This document shows, one piece after another, positions 7,651 to 15,970 of a stretch of 64,000 nucleotides of DNA. The stretch comes from G963666895 sp963666895 (GTDB taxonomy: Bacteria > Desulfobacterota > Desulfovibrionia > Desulfovibrionales > Desulfovibrionaceae): positions 62,001 to 126,000 of the forward strand of contig CAXXNS010000010.1 of assembly GCA_963666895.2 (NCBI GenBank), in the 5' to 3' direction. Under the pieces are notes generated by a model. That model was given only the letters and a program-made list of their open reading frames with translations, searched no databases and had not been told where the DNA came from. A program made the translations under genes and the position numbers. Position 1 is the stretch's first letter. Every line of letters begins with the position of its first letter.

Positions 7651-8112
7651 ATGGACGTGGAACTGGCGAAGCCCTTTATCAAAGCCGTGGCCGACATCCT
7701 GCAAACCATGGCTTTTATTCAGCCCAGGGCGGGCAAGCCCTTTGTCAAAAAGAACAGCGTGGCCAGCGGTGACATCACCGGCCTTGTCGGGCTCACCGGC
7801 GACGGCAAGAGAGGTAGCGTGTCCGTTTCCTTTTCCAAGCCATGCGCCGTGGCCATCGTGCGCAACATGCTCGGCGACGAGGTCCAGGACATCGTCCAGG
7901 ACGTGAAGGACGCGGTGGGCGAGATCGTCAACATGGTCTCCGGGCAGGCCAGAGCCGGCCTGGCCCAGAAGGGCCTCGTCTTCCAGGGCTCCACCCCGAC
8001 GGTTATCATGGGCGACAACCACACCATCGCCCACATGGCCAAGACGCCCATCATGGCCATTCCCTTCACCACGGATCACGGGGAATTCACTATCGAGTTC
8101 TGCTTCGAATAA
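7651..8112 (+). CDS. cheX: CheX-like chemotaxis phosphatase family protein
   Basis: This 153-residue protein has the CheX fold. Known CheX proteins dephosphorylate phospho-CheY through an acidic residue and an asparagine on a long helix. That motif is visible here as GEIVNMVSGQARAGL at about residues 89-103 (E90 and N93 in the E-x-x-N pattern). The N-terminus MDVELAKPFIKAVADILQTM and the C-terminal FTTDHGEFTIEFCFE are also typical. AAGGAG lies 6 nt before the ATG. It is followed 26 nt later by a HEAT-repeat/receiver protein, probably in one transcript, which suggests that the partner receiver could be its substrate. No cheA or cheW is in the window. Confidence 0.85.
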   Translation: MDVELAKPFIKAVADILQTMAFIQPRAGKPFVKKNSVASGDITGLVGLTGDGKRGSVSVSFSKPCAVAIVRNMLGDEVQDIVQDVKDAVGEIVNMVSGQARAGLAQKGLVFQGSTPTVIMGDNHTIAHMAKTPIMAIPFTTDHGEFTIEFCFE

Positions 8113-8138
8113 CCCGCTCGACCACGGGGAGATCGGAC

Positions 8139-9764
8139 ATGAGCAACCCCACGGCGAATCTGGACGGTTTTCGGGAAAAAGACTTTCTCGAACAAATCAC
8201 CATCTTGAACGACCTGGCCGAAGCCAAGGACGCCGCGGTCCTGCCCGGGCTGCGCGAGCTTTTCGACAACCCCCTGGGCGACGCCTCCATCGACACCATG
8301 GTGGTCAACGCCCTCATGGGCGTCATCGGCAGCAACGAGAAGGTCTGCGTGGAGGGTCTCGAGGATTCGGACCCGTCCTTTTCCCGGCTCTGCATCCGGG
8401 CCGCGGGCGAGCACGGCTACCCCTCGGCCGGGCCGATCCTGATCAAGCTGGCCGGGACCGAGACCTCGCCGGACCGATTGCACGAAATCCACGCCGCCCT
8501 GGCCCACATCAACGACCCGGCCAGCCTGGACGTGTTCCGCGGTCAGATGGACTCGGACGACCCCCTGGCCCAGGTCCTGGCCATTCAGATGATCGGGCGC
8601 TTCCAGGACGCGGAGTCCCAGGAAAAGCTCATGGACCTGGTCCTGGAAAACGCCACGGAGGACCACTACGGGGAGTGCGCCGTGGCCACCTGGAAGGCCG
8701 TGGAGGCCTTGGGCGCCATCGGCTCGGACAGGGCTTTGCGATTCCTGGCCGAGCACCTGCACCACCCCAACCCCACGGCCCGGCGCATCATCACCGACAC
8801 CCTGGTCGGACTGGGCGAGGCGGCCGTGGAGCCGGTTCTGGCGGCCTTTGAGTCCGACGACGTGGACCAGCGCGTGCTCTGCGCCAACGTGCTCGGCTTC
8901 CTGGAGAACAAGACCGGAGCCGACGGCCTGCTGGCCGCCTTCGACCGGGGCGAGGCGAACGAACCCAACGTGCGCTACGCCGTGTATGAGGCCCTGGGCC
9001 GCATCGGCACCATGAAGGGCATGGTCTGCCTGGTGGACGGGCTCAAGGAGACCGACGAACTGATCCTCATGGCCGTGGTCGGCGGGCTGGAGCGCCACGT
9101 CAATTCCGGCGTGGTGGCCGCCCTGCTCAAGGTGCTGACCGTCGGCGACGACCAGGCCAAGGCCGTGGCCAAGGCCATGACCGACAGCCAGGGCGTCACC
9201 CTGTTCGCCGCCCTGTACTCCGACCCCAAGGCGGCCGACGCCATGATGACCGCGGTCCACGAATCCAGGGACAGGGAAACCCTGGCCGCATTCCGCGCCG
9301 CCCTGGAAGGCCTGGCCGGACAAAAGGAGACTTCGGACCGGGCCAAGGCCCACCTGGACTCCCTGCCCGAGATCGCGGGCGAGGGCCGCGTGGCCCTGGC
9401 CGCGGACGACTCCCGGTCCATGCTGGCCCTGCACCGCTCCATCCTGTCCGACATGGGTTTCACCGCCAAGCTAGCCGCGGACGGCCAGGAGGCGCTGGAC
9501 GGTATCGAGGAGATGGTCCTGGCCGGAAATCTGCCGGAAGTGGTCATCACCGACCTGAACATGCCGGTCATGGACGGGCTGGAACTGGTGCAGAAGCTTC
9601 GGGCCATGCCCGAATGCCAGGACCTGCCGGTGGTCATGGTCACCACGGAGTCCGAGAGCTCCCAGCGCGACCTGGCCTCCAAGGCCGGGGTCAACGCCTT
9701 CGTCACCAAGCCCTTCAAGCCGGGCGATCTCAAGGAAGCGTTGACCAGCGTACTGGGAGGCTGA
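8139..9764 (+). CDS. HEAT-repeat protein with C-terminal response-regulator receiver domain
   Basis: This 541-residue two-part protein combines a HEAT-repeat scaffold with a CheY-like output. Residues about 25-400 are tandem helical repeats (for example DRALRFLAEHLHHPNPTARR and EPVLAAFESDDVDQRV), a protein-binding solenoid. Residues about 412-541 are a complete receiver: the acidic pair in VALAADDSRSM, phospho-acceptor Asp in VVITDLNMPVMDG, switch Thr in VVMVTTESES and Lys in FVTKPFKPGD. There is no DNA-binding or enzymatic output domain, so signalling is presumably through protein contact. GGGGAG lies upstream of the ATG at 8139. It is encoded directly behind cheX and ends 6 bp from the convergent PAS kinase, both plausible partners. 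Confidence 0.85.
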   Translation: MSNPTANLDGFREKDFLEQITILNDLAEAKDAAVLPGLRELFDNPLGDASIDTMVVNALMGVIGSNEKVCVEGLEDSDPSFSRLCIRAAGEHGYPSAGPILIKLAGTETSPDRLHEIHAALAHINDPASLDVFRGQMDSDDPLAQVLAIQMIGRFQDAESQEKLMDLVLENATEDHYGECAVATWKAVEALGAIGSDRALRFLAEHLHHPNPTARRIITDTLVGLGEAAVEPVLAAFESDDVDQRVLCANVLGFLENKTGADGLLAAFDRGEANEPNVRYAVYEALGRIGTMKGMVCLVDGLKETDELILMAVVGGLERHVNSGVVAALLKVLTVGDDQAKAVAKAMTDSQGVTLFAALYSDPKAADAMMTAVHESRDRETLAAFRAALEGLAGQKETSDRAKAHLDSLPEIAGEGRVALAADDSRSMLALHRSILSDMGFTAKLAADGQEALDGIEEMVLAGNLPEVVITDLNMPVMDGLELVQKLRAMPECQDLPVVMVTTESESSQRDLASKAGVNAFVTKPFKPGDLKEALTSVLGG

Positions 9765-9770
9765 TCCGGC

Positions 9771-12700
9771 CTATTGGTCGGCGGCGGGCAGGGCCAGCAC
9801 CAGCAGGGTGTTTTGGCCGTCCCCGCAATTCACCCAAACCTCTCCGCGGTGCGCCTCGGCCACCCGGCGGACCAGATAGCAGCCCAGCCCCTGGCCGCGC
9901 AGCTTGCCGTGGGTGGCGTACTTCTCGAACATGCGGCCGCGCACGGCTTCCGGCACCACGCCCGGGTTGCACACCTTGAACAGCCAGCGCGAGCCGTCCC
10001 GTTGGCAGCACAGCCGGACCGTCTCGCCCGGGCCACAGGCTTCCACCGCGTTCTTGACCAGGTTGACGGCCGCGGAACGCAGCAGGCGAGCGTCCCCAAA
10101 CACCGCTCCCTGGCCCGAGGACGGACAGTCCAGTTCCAGGGACACGGACCGGGACTCGGCCAGATAGTCCATGTCCCGGGCCGCGGAGTTGCAAATCTCG
10201 GCCAGGTCCACCACGTCCACTCCGAGCCGGTACTGCCCGGTCTCCAGCAGGTGCAGATCCGCGTGCAGGTCCATGGTCTCCAGCATGACGCGGCCCTGGC
10301 GCTCCAACTCGTTGAGCATGCGCAGGGACTCGCCCTGGAATCCCCCCTCCTCCTTGAGCACGTTGACCACGGTGACCGCGGCCTGGGCCGGGGTGCGCAG
10401 CTCGTGGCGCAGGATGCGCTCCACGTCGCGGCGCTCCTGCTCCAGGCGCTTGCGGTCGCTCACGTCGCGCATGACCGCGATGTGCACCCGCCGCCCCTGC
10501 CAGGTGAAGTGGGTGGTGTTGACCTCCACGGGCAGAACCTGGCCGTTCTTGTGCCGGAAGTAGCGTTCCGCGCTGGTCAGCTCGGAACGGCAGGACTGCC
10601 GGGTCAACTCGGGCTCGGTGGACAGATCGGTCAGCCGCTTGCGGATCAATTCGCTGTAGGTGAAGCCGAACAGCCGCTCGGCCGCCCGGTTGGCCTCCAG
10701 GATACGGGCGGTCTCGTTCTCCACCAGGAGGATGGCGTCGAATTCCAGCTCGAACAGGATGCGGTACTTTTCCAGGCTCTCGCGCACCTCGGCCTCGGCC
10801 CGACGCTGCTCGCCCACGTCGCGGCTGACCCCGACAACGCCCAGGAACCTGTCCTGGCTGTCGTACGCCGGCAGGCTGGTCACTTCCATGAGCGCCAGAC
10901 GGCCGCCCTTGGCATGGTGCATGAGGTCCGCCCGCCTGGACCTCCGGGACGTTTGGCCCTTGGCATGGGCGTCCTGCAACTCGGCGGTGTAGTCCTCAAT
11001 AAAAGCCAATGATTCCGGAAGGAACAAGTCTTTCCTGGTCAGGGTCAGCATCTCCTCCTGCGTGTAGCCGAGCAATCGTTCGCAGGTCGGGCTGGCGTAT
11101 ATCAGCTTGTGTTGGCTGTTGGTCAGCCAGACCATGTCCGGCGAGTTTTCGGCCAGCAGGCGGAAGCGTTCCTCGCTCCCCTCCAGGGCCTTGCGCACGG
11201 CCTGGTCCTCGGTCACGTCGCGGCCCGCGCCCACGGTGCCGATCATGTTCCCTTCGGCGTCGAAGAACGGGGCCTTGTGCACGTCCAGGGCCAGGTATTG
11301 GCCCCGCACCAGGCCGTCCTCCAGGAACCGGCCGGGCTTGCCCGTCTCCTTGACCACGGCGTCGGAGTCCACGCAGACCTCGCCAAAGGTGTGCTGCTGC
11401 CCGGCCCGACGCTCGCGCTGGGCGAAATACAGGTCGTCCCGGCCAAGGGGCTCGCTGGTGCCGGCGCACTTGAGCAGCTTGTCGCAGATGGCCTGGTTGG
11501 TGAACAGGAACCGGTTGTTCATGTCCTTGGCCCACAGCAGGTCGGGCATGTTGTCGGCCATGCGGCGGAACATCTCGGTCAGCCCGCGGTAGCGCTCCTC
11601 GCTCTCGGCCAGGGCCTCCTGGGCCCGGACCCGGCCGGACACGTCCCGCAGGGTGGCCACCACGCCAACGACCTCGCCCGCCTTGCTGCGGCAGGGCGCG
11701 TAGGTGATGTCCATGCAGCGGGGAGCCGGACCGGGGAAGTCGATCCATTCGGTGAGGCGCACGGTCTGGCCGCGCAGGACGCGCTCCAGCCGGGGCCGTA
11801 TGTGGGTCTCGAAGTCGTCGCCCGGCACGATCGCCTTCATGGGCGAGCCCACAACGTCCTTCCGCTTGAGTCCGCGCAGGTCCAGGTAGCGGTCGTTGAC
11901 GATGCGGTAGACGAACTCCTTGTCCGCGAAAAACATGGCGTCCGGCGACGACTCCACGATCTGGCTCTGAATCTGAAGCCTGTCCTGGACAAGCCTGGTC
12001 TCGGTGACGTCCATTCCCAGGATCGACACCCCGGCCACCGAGCCGTCCTCGCCCCGGTAGGGATAGAAGCGCAGGGCCATGCAGATCCGGCCCTTGCTCA
12101 CGGAATCGACCCAGGCCTCGTACTCCACCCGCTCTCCGGCCAGGGCCCTGTCGAACCATGGCTTGACGTCCTTCTCGAAGTCGTCGCGGTCCACGACCTC
12201 GGACAGGTGCCGCCCCACCAACTCGGCGCTCTTCAGGCCGACAAAGTCCTCGTGCGCGTCGTTGGCGGCCAGAAAGACGCAGTTCCTGTCCAGCAGGGCC
12301 ATGGGCTCCCGGCTGGCGTTGACCATGGCCTCGAAGTGCCGCCTCCCCTCTTCGGCCCGCTTGCTGTCCGTGACCTCGCGGGCGAACTCGGCCACGCCCT
12401 GGACCTTGCCCTCGTCGTCCAGCACGGGAAAGGCCCGGATGGACCAGAACTGGCCGTTTTCCTGGGCGCGTTCCACATGCTCGGCCGGACGGCCGGTGAC
12501 GAAGGACACCTTCACCGGACAGTCGGGACAGGGCTTGTTTCTGCCGTGAAGAATGGAATAGCAGTGCTTGCCCGCCACTTCCTCCTGGGACTGCTTCAAG
12601 AAATCGAGATAGGTTCGGTTGCACCAGGTGACCCGCAAGTCCGGGCTGCGGAAATAGACCACCCCGTCGGTGATGGACCCGAGCAACAGGTCCAGCTGGG

Positions 12701-13412
12701 CCCCGGTTTCCTTGCGCTCTTCCTCGGCGGCCAGCCGCCGTTCCAGCTCATGGGCCACCTCCTGCTCCATCTTCCGTCGGGTGGACAGCAGGTCGGCCTC
12801 GAACCGCTTCTGCTCGGTGATGTCCAGGACCACGCCGTACAGGCGCGTCACCTGGCCCTTGTCGTCGGTCTCCACCTCGCCCTGGGCCAGGCCCAGGCGC
12901 AGGGTGCCGTTCTTGCGATGGAACCGGAAGGTGCAGGAAAAAGGAAGTTCGCCGCTCCTGTAGCGCCTCCAACTGTCGAGTACGCTGGGCAGGTCCTCGG
13001 GATGGACCTGGTCCAGGAACCAGCGCATGTCCGAGCCCTTGGTCGTCGGCTCCCTGCCCAGAATCTCGAACAGGGAGTTGGACAGGGTGGTGGTTCCCTG
13101 GCGAAGATCGTGGGACCAGAATCCGAGCCGGGTGACGTACTGCTTCCAGTCCATGCCCTCCCAACTGGAGGCCGACTCCTCTTCCTCTTCGGACAGATTC
13201 AGCTCGGAGAACAAAAACAGGCTGTTGGCGGGCGTGTCCAGCTCCCGGCACAAGCGGCCGATAAGGTCGAAGGACGGCACCGACACCCCGCGCTCGATGT
13301 TGCCAAGGTGCTCCTCGGTCACGCCCACGGCCTCGGCCAGCCCGGCCTGGGTCTTGTTCTCCAGCAGGCGGATGAATCGCAACCGCCTGCCAAACCCCTT
13401 CCGCAATACCAT
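9771..13412 (-). CDS. XRE-type HTH fused to multi-PAS sensor histidine kinase
   Basis: This 1213-residue cytoplasmic protein has an unusual architecture. Residues about 5-65 are a Cro/C1-type HTH (LRFIRLLENKTQAGLAEAVG, then NIERGVSVPSFDLIGRLC). About seven PAS/PAC units follow, near 90-205, 245-355, 360-475, 485-600, 615-745, 755-880 and 885-1005, several ending in the PAC-like V..DIT/DVS/DVT motif. The second contains a Cys pair, NKPCPDCPV. The kinase core follows: H-box ILRHELRTPAQAA, N-box NLVKNAVEA and a G-box LRGQGLGCYLVRR. There is no transmembrane segment and no receiver. The ATG at 13412 has an AGAGG/GGA purine tract upstream. Such an HTH-kinase could couple sensing directly to DNA binding. 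Three dyads lie in the upstream spacer. Confidence 0.85.
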   Translation of the reverse strand: MVLRKGFGRRLRFIRLLENKTQAGLAEAVGVTEEHLGNIERGVSVPSFDLIGRLCRELDTPANSLFLFSELNLSEEEEESASSWEGMDWKQYVTRLGFWSHDLRQGTTTLSNSLFEILGREPTTKGSDMRWFLDQVHPEDLPSVLDSWRRYRSGELPFSCTFRFHRKNGTLRLGLAQGEVETDDKGQVTRLYGVVLDITEQKRFEADLLSTRRKMEQEVAHELERRLAAEEERKETGAQLDLLLGSITDGVVYFRSPDLRVTWCNRTYLDFLKQSQEEVAGKHCYSILHGRNKPCPDCPVKVSFVTGRPAEHVERAQENGQFWSIRAFPVLDDEGKVQGVAEFAREVTDSKRAEEGRRHFEAMVNASREPMALLDRNCVFLAANDAHEDFVGLKSAELVGRHLSEVVDRDDFEKDVKPWFDRALAGERVEYEAWVDSVSKGRICMALRFYPYRGEDGSVAGVSILGMDVTETRLVQDRLQIQSQIVESSPDAMFFADKEFVYRIVNDRYLDLRGLKRKDVVGSPMKAIVPGDDFETHIRPRLERVLRGQTVRLTEWIDFPGPAPRCMDITYAPCRSKAGEVVGVVATLRDVSGRVRAQEALAESEERYRGLTEMFRRMADNMPDLLWAKDMNNRFLFTNQAICDKLLKCAGTSEPLGRDDLYFAQRERRAGQQHTFGEVCVDSDAVVKETGKPGRFLEDGLVRGQYLALDVHKAPFFDAEGNMIGTVGAGRDVTEDQAVRKALEGSEERFRLLAENSPDMVWLTNSQHKLIYASPTCERLLGYTQEEMLTLTRKDLFLPESLAFIEDYTAELQDAHAKGQTSRRSRRADLMHHAKGGRLALMEVTSLPAYDSQDRFLGVVGVSRDVGEQRRAEAEVRESLEKYRILFELEFDAILLVENETARILEANRAAERLFGFTYSELIRKRLTDLSTEPELTRQSCRSELTSAERYFRHKNGQVLPVEVNTTHFTWQGRRVHIAVMRDVSDRKRLEQERRDVERILRHELRTPAQAAVTVVNVLKEEGGFQGESLRMLNELERQGRVMLETMDLHADLHLLETGQYRLGVDVVDLAEICNSAARDMDYLAESRSVSLELDCPSSGQGAVFGDARLLRSAAVNLVKNAVEACGPGETVRLCCQRDGSRWLFKVCNPGVVPEAVRGRMFEKYATHGKLRGQGLGCYLVRRVAEAHRGEVWVNCGDGQNTLLVLALPAADQ

Positions 13413-13444
13413 TTTTTCCACTACCTCTTGCTGCGGGAGCGCTA

Positions 13445-13501
13445 GAACGCCAAGGCGTTCCGGCGGACCCGAACTCCCAGTTCAGGCGGGAAGTGTTCCC
13501 G
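13445..13501. promoter_or_regulatory. cluster of three perfect dyads upstream of the HTH-kinase gene
   Basis: Three palindromes sit within 57 bp: GAACGCC-AA-GGCGTTC (13445-13460), GAACT-CCC-AGTTC (13471-13483) and CGGGAA-GTG-TTCCCG (13487-13501). The first two share GAAC/GTTC outer arms. They lie 33-89 nt upstream of the kinase start and are candidate operators for its own helix-turn-helix domain. Hairpins in the leader are the alternative. Confidence 0.45.
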
Positions 13502-13541
13502 ATTTTTCAAAAAAAGGGAAGCCCTGATGTTGAAAAAAGCG

Positions 13542-14387
13542 TCAATCGGGATGAATTTCCGAGCGGAGCAGGCCGGAAACCGCGCGGTACACACGGCGCG
13601 AAAAGATCAGGCCCACGTGGGAGACGTCCAGGGGAAGAAGCCGCGTACGCCACTGGTCGTTGGGCGGCAGCAGCAGGCAGGAGGGAAAGACCATATTGTC
13701 CAGGGGCGCGTACAGGGCCACGCGCGGGACATCGGGCTCGGACAGGGTTCGCAGCCGTTCGAACAGGTCCGAGCCGGGCCGCAGGCTCCGGCCCAGCCGG
13801 TCGGGCGCCACGTGGGCCAGGGCCGAGCCGTGGTGGGGCGTGCTCAGGGTGATCATGGCCTGGACACGATCCCTGAGTTCGGGCCGCGCGGCCACGCCCC
13901 GGGCCACCAGTCCGCCCAGGCTGTGCCCGATGAGCACCAGCTTTTGGCCGGGCCGCCGGTCCAGCAGGGACGCGGCCTTGGCGGACGCCTCCTCCACCAG
14001 CCGGTCGTAGGTCCGGGTGAAGGTGTTGTATCCGTAGACGTGGCTGTCCCAGAAGCCGTCCCGGGCCAAACGGCGGCGGAACAGCAGCCAGGCCGAGGGG
14101 TTGTGGTACAGGCCGTGGATCAGGAGCAGGGGCGGGCCCGGATCCAAGTCCGGGCTCTTGAGGGGTCGTTTGGCCAGGAAGGCCAAAGGATAGGTCAAGG
14201 AGATGCGGGCCGTGGAGCGCATGCTGTCCAGCCAGGCCCGGGCCAGGTGCAGGGCAAGGGGGCGGTGCTTCCTGGCCAGGTCCGGCAGTTCTCCGCGCCG
14301 GGCCGCGCAGACCAGGCTGGCCAGGTAGAATCCGGCGGGCAGGCCGACCCACAGCACGAGCACGAACAGGGCCAGGGCATACAGCAT
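13542..14387 (-). CDS. lipase-like alpha/beta hydrolase, membrane-anchored
   Basis: This 281-residue protein begins with an uncleaved hydrophobic anchor (MLYALALFVLVLWVGLPAGF). It then has an alpha/beta-hydrolase core: an oxyanion-loop region PLLLIHGLYHNPSAW and the nucleophile elbow LVLIGHSLGGLVARG (GxSxG with Ser). Candidate acid and His residues lie in YAPLDNMVFPS and LPLDVSHVGLIFSRRVY. This resembles lipases/esterases of the PGAP1/triacylglycerol-lipase type; the substrate is unknown. The ATG at 14387 gives the anchor directly; upstream in-frame residues are unlike any family N-terminus. It is divergent from csaA and lies 129 nt upstream of the kinase on the same strand. A short GGG-CTT-CCC hairpin with a T-run follows its stop and could be a weak terminator. 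Confidence 0.75.
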   Translation of the reverse strand: MLYALALFVLVLWVGLPAGFYLASLVCAARRGELPDLARKHRPLALHLARAWLDSMRSTARISLTYPLAFLAKRPLKSPDLDPGPPLLLIHGLYHNPSAWLLFRRRLARDGFWDSHVYGYNTFTRTYDRLVEEASAKAASLLDRRPGQKLVLIGHSLGGLVARGVAARPELRDRVQAMITLSTPHHGSALAHVAPDRLGRSLRPGSDLFERLRTLSEPDVPRVALYAPLDNMVFPSCLLLPPNDQWRTRLLPLDVSHVGLIFSRRVYRAVSGLLRSEIHPD

Positions 14388-14493
14388 GGCCGGACCATGC
14401 CCCGGGCCAGGCGGACCGTCAAGCGCGCTTGCCTTGCGGTCCGGACCGTGGCAGCATGCCGACCACCCCGACACCATCCAACCCCGCAGAACA

Positions 14494-14835
14494 ATGACCC
14501 AGACCATCACATTCGACGATTTCCTGGCCGTGGACGTGCGCGTGGGCCGCATCCTGCGCGCGGAACCCTTTCCCGAGGCCCGCAATCCAGCCTACAAGCT
14601 GTGGGTCGATTTCGGCCCCGAGATCGGGGAGAAGAAGTCCAGCGCCCAGATAACGGACCGCTACCGGCTGGAGGATCTGCCCGGACGCCTGGTCCTGGGC
14701 GTGGTCAACTTCCCGCCCCGACAGATCGCCAACATCCAATCCGAGGTCCTGGTCCTGGGCGTGCCCGACGAGAACGGCGCCGTGACCCTCATCAAGCCGG
14801 ACGCCGAGGTCCCCCTGGGCGGGAGGCTCTACTGA
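14494..14835 (+). CDS. csaA: CsaA, tRNA-binding-domain chaperone-like protein
   Basis: This 113-residue protein consists of a single tRNA-binding (EMAP-II-like OB) domain. It opens TFDDFLAVDVRVGRILRAE, continues PAYKLWVDFGPEIGEKKSS and QITDRYRLEDLPGR, and has the FPPRQIANIQSEVLVLG segment characteristic of CsaA. Characterised CsaA proteins form homodimers, bind tRNA-like substrates, and have been reported to have export-related chaperone activity. The length is close to the family norm. The ATG at 14494 matches the family start. The stop overlaps the next ATG by one base (TGATG), so csaA and the DUF1786 gene are translationally coupled. Confidence 0.88.
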   Translation: MTQTITFDDFLAVDVRVGRILRAEPFPEARNPAYKLWVDFGPEIGEKKSSAQITDRYRLEDLPGRLVLGVVNFPPRQIANIQSEVLVLGVPDENGAVTLIKPDAEVPLGGRLY

Positions 14836-15890
14836 TGCCCGCCCACACCGGGCCCGTCCTGCTCCTGGACATCGGCTCGGGCACCCAGGACGTGTTGCTG
14901 TACGTGCCCGGCCGGGAGCTGGAGAACTGCCCCAAGTTCGTGCTGCCCGCCCCGGCCCGGCTCAAGGGCCAGAAAATCCTGGACTTGAACGGCGCGCCCC
15001 TGTGGCTGCACGGCGGCATCATGGGCGGCGGCATGGGCCGTGCCCTGGGCAAGCACCTCAAGGACGGCGGCAAGGCGGCCGCCCATCCCCACGCCGCCCT
15101 GACCCTGAGCGACGACCTGGACCGGGTCCGGGACATGGGCGTGGACATCGTGGAGGAATGCCCCGAGGGCTACACGCCCGTGTTTCTGGCCGACTACGAC
15201 CCGGCCTGGTGGTCCCGGCTGCTGGCCGCGGCCGAGGTGGAGAGCCCGGTGCTGGTCACGGCCTGCGCCCAGGACCACGGCCACCATCCCCCGGGCTTTT
15301 CCAACCGCGTGGGCCGGTTCCTAATCTGGGAACGGCTGCTGCTGGAGTCCGGCGGACGGCCCGAGGCCCTGATCTTCGACAAGCCGCCCAAGGAGCTGAC
15401 CCGGCTGGAGGATCTGCACCAGGCCATCGGCCAGGGGCCCGTGGCCGACACGGGCGCGGCCGCCTGCCTGGGTGCGCTGTTCATGCCCGAAATCCAGGTG
15501 CTGTCGGCAAAGCGCGGCGTGACCGTGCTCAACCTGGGCAACTCCCACACCATCGCCTTCCTCGTGTTCCAGGGCCGCATCCTGGGCGTGTACGAGCACC
15601 ACACGGGCATGCGCGGCGCGGCCGGGCTCCTGGCCGACCTGGCCGGATTCCGCAAGGGAACCCTGGCCCAGCAGGAGGTCTTCGACTCCGGGGGCCACGG
15701 CTGCCTGACCCTGGACCTGCCCGCCGAGGCCGGGGACTTCGCGCCCACCTACGTGCTCGGCCCCCAGCGCGGGCTGCTGGAAAAGGCGCCCGGACCCGAC
15801 ATCTCGTTCCCGGCTCCGGGCGGGGACATGATGCTGGCCGGATGCTTCGGCCTGCTGCACGGCCTGCGCATGATGGGACACCCCCTGTAA
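14835..15890 (+). CDS. DUF1786 family protein (ASKHA-like fold suspected)
   Basis: This 351-residue protein belongs to DUF1786, a family of unproven function that databases sometimes label pyruvate-formate-lyase-activating-enzyme-like without evidence. The N-terminal LLLDIGSGTQDVLLY resembles the phosphate-1 loop of sugar kinase/Hsp70/actin (ASKHA) ATPases, and VTVLNLGNSHTIAFLVFQG could be a second nucleotide loop; that is my inference. Other visible features are GGIMGGGMGRALGKHL and the His-rich CAQDHGHHPPGFSNR. There is no radical-SAM CxxxCxxC motif. It overlaps csaA by one base and precedes glgP by 80 bp, where a separate promoter is visible. Confidence 0.75.
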   Translation: MPAHTGPVLLLDIGSGTQDVLLYVPGRELENCPKFVLPAPARLKGQKILDLNGAPLWLHGGIMGGGMGRALGKHLKDGGKAAAHPHAALTLSDDLDRVRDMGVDIVEECPEGYTPVFLADYDPAWWSRLLAAAEVESPVLVTACAQDHGHHPPGFSNRVGRFLIWERLLLESGGRPEALIFDKPPKELTRLEDLHQAIGQGPVADTGAAACLGALFMPEIQVLSAKRGVTVLNLGNSHTIAFLVFQGRILGVYEHHTGMRGAAGLLADLAGFRKGTLAQQEVFDSGGHGCLTLDLPAEAGDFAPTYVLGPQRGLLEKAPGPDISFPAPGGDMMLAGCFGLLHGLRMMGHPL

Positions 15891-15901
15891 GCCTTTTCTC
15901 T

Positions 15902-15929
15902 TTGTTCCGCTTTTTCCTTGTGCTATGAT
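15902..15929 (+). promoter_or_regulatory. predicted sigma-70 promoter for glgP
   Basis: TTGTTC (15902-15907) and TATGAT (15924-15929) are spaced by 16 nt. The predicted start near 15936 leaves a leader of about 35 nt that contains the AAGGAG ribosome binding site. Confidence 0.55.
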
Positions 15930-15970
15930 GGGTGGGTGCCCTTCCGAACATTCACGCACAAGGAGCGGCC

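Noticed and set aside
11109..13445. A 778-codon open frame on the plus strand opposite the PAS kinase
   Set aside because: Same composition artefact; the minus-strand frame has HTH, PAS and kinase motifs.
14835..15890. Pyruvate formate-lyase activating enzyme, as DUF1786 proteins are sometimes named
   Set aside because: No radical-SAM CxxxCxxC motif is present; the N-terminus looks like a sugar-kinase/Hsp70-type nucleotide loop instead.
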